Source: Ignavibacteria bacterium (GTDB lineage Bacteria > Bacteroidota > Ignavibacteria > Ignavibacteriales > Ignavibacteriaceae). Taken from it: a stretch of DNA of 64,000 bases. Shown here piece by piece: positions 18,233-24,691 of the stretch. A program made the translations under genes and the position numbers. The stretch lies in the NCBI GenBank assembly GCA_017302895.1, contig JAFLBV010000001.1, forward strand, positions 1,468,501-1,532,500. The letters are read 5' to 3'. Numbering within the stretch: position 1 is the stretch's first letter; each line of letters begins with the position of its first letter. The notes under the pieces were generated by a model. That model was not told the origin of the DNA. It was given only the letters and a program-made list of their open reading frames with translations, and did no database searches.

Positions 18233-19228
18233 TCAATTCTGTACGAAGGAGTATTTAGATTTGAATTTTGGAGAGAAGTGTCTGACCAGATTAGAATCGA
18301 TGATGAGATAATCGGGTGCAGAAGATGATGTGTCCCCCTGGGTGATGAAAAGAATTGTAGCCAGGGCATCGGATTTTTCTGAAGACTCTGCCACTACAGA
18401 AACACTGGTGCTCCCGGTAGCGGGATATCCGGTTCGAGGGTCAATGATATGATGATACCTGACACCGTTTTTCTCAAAATATCTTTCATAGTCGCCACTT
18501 GTCGCGATGGCAAGGTCAGCAAGCTCTACACTGCCAATTAGTTTCCCCTCATCGCGCGGATGCTTGATTCCGATAACCCACTTCTGATTTTCATTTTTCA
18601 TCCCCGATACCAGGATATCACCGCCGGCATTAAAAAGGAAAGAGGTAAAGCCGTACTTTTTTAATATGTCGGATGCTCTGTCGATGGCGTACCCTTTCCC
18701 GATACCACCAAGGTCAATCGACATACCTTTGAACTGCAAAAATGCTGTGGTATCTTTTTCATTGAGTGAAAGGTTCCTGAAATTGACAAGCTGTTTGCAG
18801 GAGTCAATCTTGTTTGCCGGTGGAACATCTGAAGGTTCATCGTCTCCGTTAAAACCCCAGAGTTGTGTGAGAGGTCCTATTGTGACATCAAAAATGCCTG
18901 AGGAAAGTTCAGAATATTGAGCTGAGCGTTTCAAAATGGAGAAGGTTTCAAACGATATTTTGGCGGGAGCTTTCCCGGCAGCTTCGTTAATTTTGGATAT
19001 TTCAGATGCGGGAATCTGCCAGGCAAGAAGTGAATCGATTCTTTCGATTTCGCGGAAAGCGAGATACAAAGTTTTTTTAGCCTTCTGGATGTCACCCGCG
19101 AACACCTTAACATCCACGACAGTTCCGATAAGATTCTTTGAGGCATTCACCTCGTAAAGAAGGGTCGTGTCCTGAGCCAGCAGGGAGCATGCTCCCAGCC
19201 ACAATAAAAAACTAATGCGAAATGGCAT
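18233..19228 (-). CDS. apbE: FAD:protein FMN transferase (ApbE), probable lipoprotein
   Basis: ApbE moves FMN from FAD to a Ser/Thr of exported proteins and is periplasmic. The 331-residue protein shows the family core: LQFKGMSIDLGGIGKGYAID, FLFNAGGDILVSG (nucleotide/Mg site) and YHHIIDPRTGYPATG. I chose ATG 19228 because the signal starts MPFRISFLLWLGACSLL, with lipobox LGAC (Cys 14), so it is probably lipid-anchored. The start at 19258 would add ten polar residues. It is the last gene of a five-gene cluster and overlaps the NusG-II gene by 17 bases. No NqrC or RnfG-like FMN acceptor is encoded nearby, so its target is not obvious. Confidence 0.9.
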   Translation of the reverse strand: MPFRISFLLWLGACSLLAQDTTLLYEVNASKNLIGTVVDVKVFAGDIQKAKKTLYLAFREIERIDSLLAWQIPASEISKINEAAGKAPAKISFETFSILKRSAQYSELSSGIFDVTIGPLTQLWGFNGDDEPSDVPPANKIDSCKQLVNFRNLSLNEKDTTAFLQFKGMSIDLGGIGKGYAIDRASDILKKYGFTSFLFNAGGDILVSGMKNENQKWVIGIKHPRDEGKLIGSVELADLAIATSGDYERYFEKNGVRYHHIIDPRTGYPATGSTSVSVVAESSEKSDALATILFITQGDTSSSAPDYLIIDSNLVRHFSPKFKSKYSFVQN

Positions 19229-19883
19229 CAAACAGACTGCTCTGTGCTCCGTAAACAACGGCTCTTACCCGGTTGGGAATGCAGATCAGGGATTCTCCGG
19301 CGATTGAGGCGGATCCCAGTTTCATACATGTTTTGTGACCACAGGGGGCACCGACAACTTTAATACCGGCTTTGGAGAGTTGAAACTCTGAAGTCCCTTG
19401 TGCACCTTCCACGCTGAATGTGACAAGTTCGTTGTTTAGTTTAATTTCTTTAACGAGGGAATTGTTGCTAAAAATCCGGATCGATTTATTTTCGTCTGAA
19501 GTATCGGCAACAGAGAGAAATCTTACAAATTTTGGATTTGTCAATTTTGCAGGCAAGCCGAGTTTGGATGATATTTCCGCCAGGAGTCCCGATTTCTGAT
19601 CATGCTCCGAACGGAAGTTGACAAGTTTTCCCTTGTCGATGAAAACGATATCACCAAGAAACTCTCCTGCGAGGTCGAATTCCTCGTACTTCAGTCTTTC
19701 AGATGCTCCGGTTTTTGCGAAGAATGACTGAGCAAGAGCTGCTGCAGCATCGGCGTCATTTGTAATAATGGCGAGGGATGATCCTGTCACAAGCTCCGCC
19801 GGTGTGAAGCTTTTTGCAATCGAAGGGAGGGATAATGCTCCCGCCATTAATGCTCCCGTTTTGATAAAATCTCTTCTTTTCAT
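19212..19883 (-). CDS. Tat-exported protein with NusG domain II-like C-terminus
   Basis: The 223-residue protein starts MKRRDFIKTGALMAGALSLP, a twin-arginine export signal. Its C-terminal ~75 residues fit the extracytoplasmic NusG-domain-II family: IKVVGAPCGHKTCMKLG, then AGESLICIPNRVRAVV, with Cys 181, 186 and 201. The family often stands beside ApbE, RnfG-like or cobalamin genes. The middle portion with DIVFIDKGKLVNFRSE is unassigned. Tat export suggests a folded or cofactor-bearing protein. It lies 18 bases after the DUF3570-like gene and overlaps apbE. Function is unknown; the Cys set may bind a metal. Confidence 0.82.
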   Translation of the reverse strand: MKRRDFIKTGALMAGALSLPSIAKSFTPAELVTGSSLAIITNDADAAAALAQSFFAKTGASERLKYEEFDLAGEFLGDIVFIDKGKLVNFRSEHDQKSGLLAEISSKLGLPAKLTNPKFVRFLSVADTSDENKSIRIFSNNSLVKEIKLNNELVTFSVEGAQGTSEFQLSKAGIKVVGAPCGHKTCMKLGSASIAGESLICIPNRVRAVVYGAQSSLFDAISH

Positions 19884-19901
19884 GAATATGATGCTCCGAA
19901 A

Positions 19902-21044
19902 TTAAAAATTGTATTTATAACCGAGTGTGAAAATATATGCATAGAGCATTCTGTAGCGGCTGTGCCAGTCGGGCGTTAGAGTATTCCTCATATAAAAATT
20001 GAGTCCGACCGAAAGTTCTGCTGTTTCTTTCATAATCGAGTTGAGCAAAGGTGTGTTCTTAAAGACATCACTTGCAAATTTAAAGCTCAACTCAAACTCA
20101 TTACTCACTGATTCATTCAGTTTTGAATCGACAGCCATAAGTTCAACGGGTCCCGAATATTCAGGCAGGAAAAAATATGCCTTGGTCTGATTGTAGATTC
20201 GCCATCCAAGAGCCGCTCTTATATTTTTACTCAGGTGTCTTTGATAAAGGACATTCGCAGTATTCGAAGAAATATCCCATGTGTCCCAGTAATATCTGTA
20301 ACCCAGTTGCAGTGACGAGAGTTCATCGAGAGAAAAGACTGTTCGCAGACTTGCAGCCCGTCGGTCTCTTGAATCGGGATAAGCAGGGGAGTAAAATCGC
20401 ACCCTGCCCAGTTCATTAATGGCAACCACCTGATAGGCATCATTCAGGAAACCGGTATTGTTTGAATACCACAGGTTCATTTGCATTACCCATGCGGGTG
20501 AAATATTTTGAGTAAGTCCTGCACTGAGGGAAATAACATTTTTATCCTTTTGCCAGTCTCTGTTGTCAGGAGCGACAATATCCCAACTCTTTACAACACC
20601 CAAAGATATTATAGTGTTTTTTAATGCAAAAGGGAGTGAAATGTCGGCCGCAATGGTTCTGGAATAGTAATCATGCTCGGTGGAATAGATTGCATTCAAC
20701 GAGGCTTTTACCTCGCCAAAAAGCTGAGTGACTCCACCCGTAAATTCGTGTCTTATTTCGTCGGGGAATTTGCCTTCACCCTCGGTTCTTTTGGAAGCAG
20801 AGGTGACACCATCCACTCTGAAAAGACTTTTCATTGATGCGGCCGAGATCATGTCGACGAGATACCGTCCATTAATTGAAGTGGTGGCTCCAATTTGTTT
20901 TGTAACAGAAATAACGGGATAGGCGACGACTACTCCAAAGTTGTCGAAATAACCGTTCAGATTGACTTGCAACTCGTTTTCGGGCAGATTCTGACCAAAT
21001 GAGAGAGTTACCAGAATCAGAAAGATAATTAAAGATCTAACCAC
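19902..21044 (-). CDS. DUF3570-like outer-membrane beta-barrel protein
   Basis: The 380-residue product has a signal segment (VRSLIIFLILVTLSFGQ), then alternating amphipathic strands with many Tyr, Trp and Gly, ending YAYIFTLGYKYNF with a terminal Phe, as in outer-membrane barrels. The segment INGRYLVDMISAASM resembles the VDxISgAS motif of DUF3570. I chose GTG 21044: the frame opens further up, but GGAGGA lies 7 bases before this GTG and the signal peptide begins there. The start overlaps the DUF4266-like gene by 8 bases. The SD sequence is formed by the Gly-Gly codons of that gene's C-terminal tail. Confidence 0.8.
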   Translation of the reverse strand: MVRSLIIFLILVTLSFGQNLPENELQVNLNGYFDNFGVVVAYPVISVTKQIGATTSINGRYLVDMISAASMKSLFRVDGVTSASKRTEGEGKFPDEIRHEFTGGVTQLFGEVKASLNAIYSTEHDYYSRTIAADISLPFALKNTIISLGVVKSWDIVAPDNRDWQKDKNVISLSAGLTQNISPAWVMQMNLWYSNNTGFLNDAYQVVAINELGRVRFYSPAYPDSRDRRAASLRTVFSLDELSSLQLGYRYYWDTWDISSNTANVLYQRHLSKNIRAALGWRIYNQTKAYFFLPEYSGPVELMAVDSKLNESVSNEFELSFKFASDVFKNTPLLNSIMKETAELSVGLNFYMRNTLTPDWHSRYRMLYAYIFTLGYKYNF

Positions 21045-21258
21045 AACCGCATCCTCCACTCTGTGCTCCCGTGCCACCGACAGATCCTTCGCGATAGTCG
21101 AGATGATGTTCAAAAATTCCCTTCTCGAGGGGATTTGAATCAATCATCATAATCGGGTCACCCAAAAGTCCTTTTTCCCAAGGCTTCACGGTGGTACATC
21201 CTGCCATAACCAGCAACATCACAATGAGAAAAATAAAATAAAAAAGCTTAATCTTCAT
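21037..21258 (-). CDS. DUF4266-like small lipoprotein with Gly/Cys tail
   Basis: This 73-residue protein has a lipoprotein signal with lipobox VMAGC (Cys 21). The mature part begins TTVKPWEKGLLGDPIMMI, then HHLDYREGS, and ends GAQSGGCGCG. The PW-G-L-DP pattern and a glycine-rich C-terminus with two Cys match my memory of DUF4266, usually beside DUF3570 and ApbE. I chose the ATG at 21258 because the longer frame upstream has no signal peptide. GGAGAAG lies upstream of it. It overlaps both neighbours. The GGTGAQS stretch is near the ST-G-A-ST pattern flavinylated by ApbE but lacks the last Ser/Thr position (Gln instead). Confidence 0.78.
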   Translation of the reverse strand: MKIKLFYFIFLIVMLLVMAGCTTVKPWEKGLLGDPIMMIDSNPLEKGIFEHHLDYREGSVGGTGAQSGGCGCG

Positions 21259-21547
21259 TCCATTCTTCTCCATGGCATTGGTAACATGATGGTGCAATTC
21301 TGTCTTTTCCTTCGATAAAAGCGGCTCCTCCCTTAAGATTGGATTGATGGCACGAGCCGCTGCTGCATCCTGAAACGGGTGAGAACGGGTCTTTGAAGCC
21401 CGGTTTGTGAAAGGCCGTTCCCAGTTTTTCAGTATGTGCATCAAGCCCCTTGGGGAGAGTGGTTTTCTCCTCTTTCGGGAAGGGAAAATCGCATCCTGAC
21501 AACATAATCAGTGTTAGCGCTAATGCCGGAAAATAGAAAAGTTTCAT
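21248..21547 (-). CDS. Small lipoprotein with CX4CH and CXXCH haem-binding motifs
   Basis: This 99-residue protein has a lipobox (MLSGC, Cys 19) after a hydrophobic signal starting MKLFYFPALAL. The mature part has two haem-type motifs: CSSGSCH (residues 61-67, CX4CH) and CYQCH (residues 88-92, CXXCH). His 38 and His 47 are possible distal ligands, so a small two-haem c-type cytochrome is plausible. The start at 21547 was chosen for the signal peptide; the upstream frame is polar and unlike one. It is the first gene of the cluster and overlaps the DUF4266-like gene by 11 bases. Haem binding is inferred from motifs only. Confidence 0.72.
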   Translation of the reverse strand: MKLFYFPALALTLIMLSGCDFPFPKEEKTTLPKGLDAHTEKLGTAFHKPGFKDPFSPVSGCSSGSCHQSNLKGGAAFIEGKDRIAPSCYQCHGEEWNED

Positions 21548-21730
21548 AAGTTCAATAATTAATGGGGAATGGCATATTACTATTAAATACGATTTCAATT
21601 TACACAAAAAACTGAAAATAATCAATTCCGCAGAGGGCATTTTTTTATACTCAAAATGAATAATAATTTCCTGTTTTCAACAGAGGCGGTAGTAAGGGCA
21701 GTTGACTGTCTCTTCTAATTGTTTTATGCT

Positions 21731-21738
21731 TATATTTG
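21731..21738 (+). promoter_or_regulatory. TAnnTTTG box upstream of the marC-family gene
   Basis: TATATTTG fits the Bacteroidota -7 consensus TAnnTTTG exactly, 28 bases before the ATG at 21767. A clear -33 TTTG at the usual spacing is not visible. Confidence 0.4.
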
Positions 21739-21766
21739 GCTTGTTTTATAACAAATTTACATAAGC

Positions 21767-22414
21767 ATGAACGAACTGATTCAATTTGGAATACTTAGTT
21801 TTGTGGCATTTTTTACTCTGATAAATCCGGTGGCTACGATGCCTGTCTTTATGACAATGACAGCCTCGCTTGATGAGAAAAACAGGGCGAGGACGGCAAA
21901 GAAGGCGTCGATAGCAGCATTGATAACATTGTTGCTTTTTGCATTTTCAGGGCAGTTGTTGTTTAAATTTTTCGGAATATCGGTAAACAGTTTCAGAGTG
22001 GTGGGAGGTGTCATATTCTTTATGATGGGGATGGACATGCTTCAAGCCCGCCTGGTTACGGTGAAAATAAAAGAATCTGAAATTCGAAGCTATGTTAACG
22101 ACATTTCAATTACACCGCTTGCCATACCCATGATTACAGGTCCCGGAGCTATTACAACCTCTATCGTTCTAATGGAACAGGCGGTTACGATAGAGATGAA
22201 AGCAGTACTCGTGCTGGTGATTGTCCTTGTACTCCTTCTTACCTGGATTATTTTATTGAGTTCTTCGAAAATCATAAATCTACTCGGTGAGACCGGTAAC
22301 AATGTTTTGATGAGATTGATGGGACTTATTGTCATGGTTATTGCAGTGGAATTTTTCTTTTCAGGCTTAAAACCAATTCTGGCAGATATTCTCAACTCTA
22401 AAATATCATTGTAA
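21767..22414 (+). CDS. MarC family integral membrane protein
   Basis: The 215-residue protein has about six membrane segments and no signal peptide. The conserved opening FVAFFTLINPVATMPVF and the central SITPLAIPMITGPGAITTS are MarC hallmarks. MarC was once linked to multiple antibiotic resistance, but the role is unproven and a transport function is only suspected. It stands alone, divergent from the redox cluster, with a TAnnTTTG box upstream. The assignment to the family is firm. Confidence 0.93.
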   Translation: MNELIQFGILSFVAFFTLINPVATMPVFMTMTASLDEKNRARTAKKASIAALITLLLFAFSGQLLFKFFGISVNSFRVVGGVIFFMMGMDMLQARLVTVKIKESEIRSYVNDISITPLAIPMITGPGAITTSIVLMEQAVTIEMKAVLVLVIVLVLLLTWIILLSSSKIINLLGETGNNVLMRLMGLIVMVIAVEFFFSGLKPILADILNSKISL

Positions 22415-22530
22415 ATCCTGTTAACCTGGAATAATATTTAAATAATTTAGTATATTCCGCAAGGGACGATAAGTTTTTTGCGAACAATTTTGTCAGGAAA
22501 GCACCCTTTCATGCAGCCGGAACATAATTA

Positions 22531-24678
22531 ATGGGAAATTCCATTTTCCTTGGATTGGTTCAAAATACAGCCCTGCTCGTAGCTCTCGGTTTAATTTATA
22601 ATTTAATCCGGGGGTTGAGTTTTATTTCGAACAGGTATTTCAAACAAATACTTGTAGGAATATTCACGGGTGCTATTGGGATTGCACTTATGGGAACGCC
22701 CTGGGTACTGTCTGAAGGAGTTGTTTTTGATACCCGTTCAGTGTTGATTTCGATTGCAGGATTGTTTTTTGGCACGATTCCCACCATAATCGGAATGGTA
22801 ATGCTTGCCCTGTATAGAATAAGTATGGGTGGCGATGGTGCAAACATGGGGGTGGCAGTCGTAATCGTGACAGGAACCATCGGATTAATATGGAGGCAGG
22901 TAAGAAAAGACAGTCTCATCAGGCTTTCTCTGAGCGAGTTGTATCTGTTCGGGCTTCTCGTTCACATCGGTATGATGGCATGCACGATATTGTTGCCTGA
23001 TGCCACCAGAATGTCGACCATTGCAAAAATAGGAATTCCGGTACTTCTCATTTATCCTGTTGGCGAAATGCTTCTCGGTTGGATGTTGATTGCGGGAGAG
23101 AAACACAATCTTACTTTAAAAGCGCTTGCGGAAAGGGAGAAGAGTTTCAGGGGACTTTTTGATACAGTAGATGAAGCAATTTTTGTGCAAAAGATCGATG
23201 GAGATTTTCTCGATGTGAACAGAGGTGCCTCAAAAATGTATGGTTACCCGCGGGAAGAGTTGATCGGAAAAAAACTCGATTTCCTTTCGGCACCGGGACA
23301 GAATGACCTTGCATTGCTCAAAGAGAAATTGAACAAAACATTTGCAGGAGAACCCCAGGAACTGGAGTTTTGGGGTATCCGAAGCAATGGGGATGTTTTT
23401 CCGAAGCTTCTCAAATTTTATAAAGGAACCTTCTATGATCAGGATGCAGTCATCGGGCTGGCACAGGACCTTACAGAAAGGAAAAAGACAGAGACGGAGT
23501 TGATAGAGGCAAAGGAAAAGGCAGAGGAAGCCAACAGGCTGAAATCCAGCTTCCTTGCCAACATGAGTCATGAGCTCAGAACCCCGATGATCGGGATAAT
23601 CGGATATTCCGAAATGATGATGGAGCCCGAATTCAGCGAGGAGTCGAGGCACATAGGTTCGATAATTTTTCATTCAGCCACCAGATTAATGCAAACCCTG
23701 AATCTTATCCTTGATCTTTCAAGAATTGAGTCGGGGAAAACAGAGCTGAATTATACTGTTTTAAATATAAACGGGTTGGTTCAGGAGGTTGTTCACCGTT
23801 ACGAAGCCGCTGCAAGGAACAAAGGCTTGAGAATAGGGATGAAAACGGATCAATCAGAGTTGATGTGTCAGGTGGATGCCAGGTTGTTCGACCAGATTTT
23901 GAGTAATCTGGTGGATAATGCCATTAAATTTACTCACAAGGGTGAGGTGGAAATATTTGCAGGCGAAGAGGAGTCGGAGGGTCGAAAATGGCTGACAGTA
24001 CAGGTCACGGACACCGGCATTGGTATTTCAGAGAAGGATCAGACTCTGATATGGGATGAGTTCAGGCAGGCGAGTGAGGGCTGGGGACGCGGTTATGAGG
24101 GCTCAGGGCTTGGTTTGTCGCTTACAAAGAAATTTATAAACATTATGGGCGGAACCGTCTCTGTCTCAAGCAGGTTGGGCTTCGGTTCCATATTTACTTT
24201 CAAACTTCCGATCGACAGAGCGATCGGGGAGACGATAATAACAGATAAAGATAACACAGTAAGTTCACCAAAAAAAGGAGCGAGTGTTGCTGCCATGAGG
24301 GAAAAAGAGAATGTCATTATCATTGATGATGACGAAGTTACAATTGATGTTTCAAGAGCTTTCCTGAAAGATAATTATAATGTGGATTCAGCGGGCACAA
24401 TCCAGGAAGCCCTGGAGATGATAAAAAAGAACAGGTATTCATTGGTTCTTTTGGATATTAATCTCGGGAAAGGAGTCACGGGATTTCAGGTTCTCGATGA
24501 ACTAAAAAAGATGCCTGAATACAAGGATGTCCCGGTAATTGCAGTTACAGCATATGCAATGGTGGGCGACAGGGAGATATTCCTGAAGGCAGGGTGTGAC
24601 GACTACATTTCAAAGCCATTCACCCGTCAGACACTGATTGCCGCATGCGACAAGGCGACGGGAAACCTGACTCTCTGA
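22531..24678 (+). CDS. Hybrid sensor histidine kinase with LytS-type membrane sensor
   Basis: The 715-residue protein starts with five or six membrane segments resembling the 5TM-5TMR-LYT sensor (ALGLIYNLI, GTIPTIIGMVMLALYRISMG). A PAS domain follows (about 205-325, AIFVQKIDGDFLDVNRGASK), then a HisKA box NMSHELRTPMIGIIGYSEMM. The HATPase part carries NLVDNAIKFTHKG, DTGIGISEKDQ and GSGLGLSLTKKF. A C-terminal receiver (LVLLDINLGKG, ISKPFTRQ) completes it. It is bound to the inner membrane and has no DNA-binding output, so a partner must relay the signal. The LytS-type sensor on a HisKA kinase is unusual, since it is normally found on LytS kinases. Confidence 0.9.
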   Translation: MGNSIFLGLVQNTALLVALGLIYNLIRGLSFISNRYFKQILVGIFTGAIGIALMGTPWVLSEGVVFDTRSVLISIAGLFFGTIPTIIGMVMLALYRISMGGDGANMGVAVVIVTGTIGLIWRQVRKDSLIRLSLSELYLFGLLVHIGMMACTILLPDATRMSTIAKIGIPVLLIYPVGEMLLGWMLIAGEKHNLTLKALAEREKSFRGLFDTVDEAIFVQKIDGDFLDVNRGASKMYGYPREELIGKKLDFLSAPGQNDLALLKEKLNKTFAGEPQELEFWGIRSNGDVFPKLLKFYKGTFYDQDAVIGLAQDLTERKKTETELIEAKEKAEEANRLKSSFLANMSHELRTPMIGIIGYSEMMMEPEFSEESRHIGSIIFHSATRLMQTLNLILDLSRIESGKTELNYTVLNINGLVQEVVHRYEAAARNKGLRIGMKTDQSELMCQVDARLFDQILSNLVDNAIKFTHKGEVEIFAGEEESEGRKWLTVQVTDTGIGISEKDQTLIWDEFRQASEGWGRGYEGSGLGLSLTKKFINIMGGTVSVSSRLGFGSIFTFKLPIDRAIGETIITDKDNTVSSPKKGASVAAMREKENVIIIDDDEVTIDVSRAFLKDNYNVDSAGTIQEALEMIKKNRYSLVLLDINLGKGVTGFQVLDELKKMPEYKDVPVIAVTAYAMVGDREIFLKAGCDDYISKPFTRQTLIAACDKATGNLTL

Positions 24679-24691
24679 GCAGGTTGCCCTC

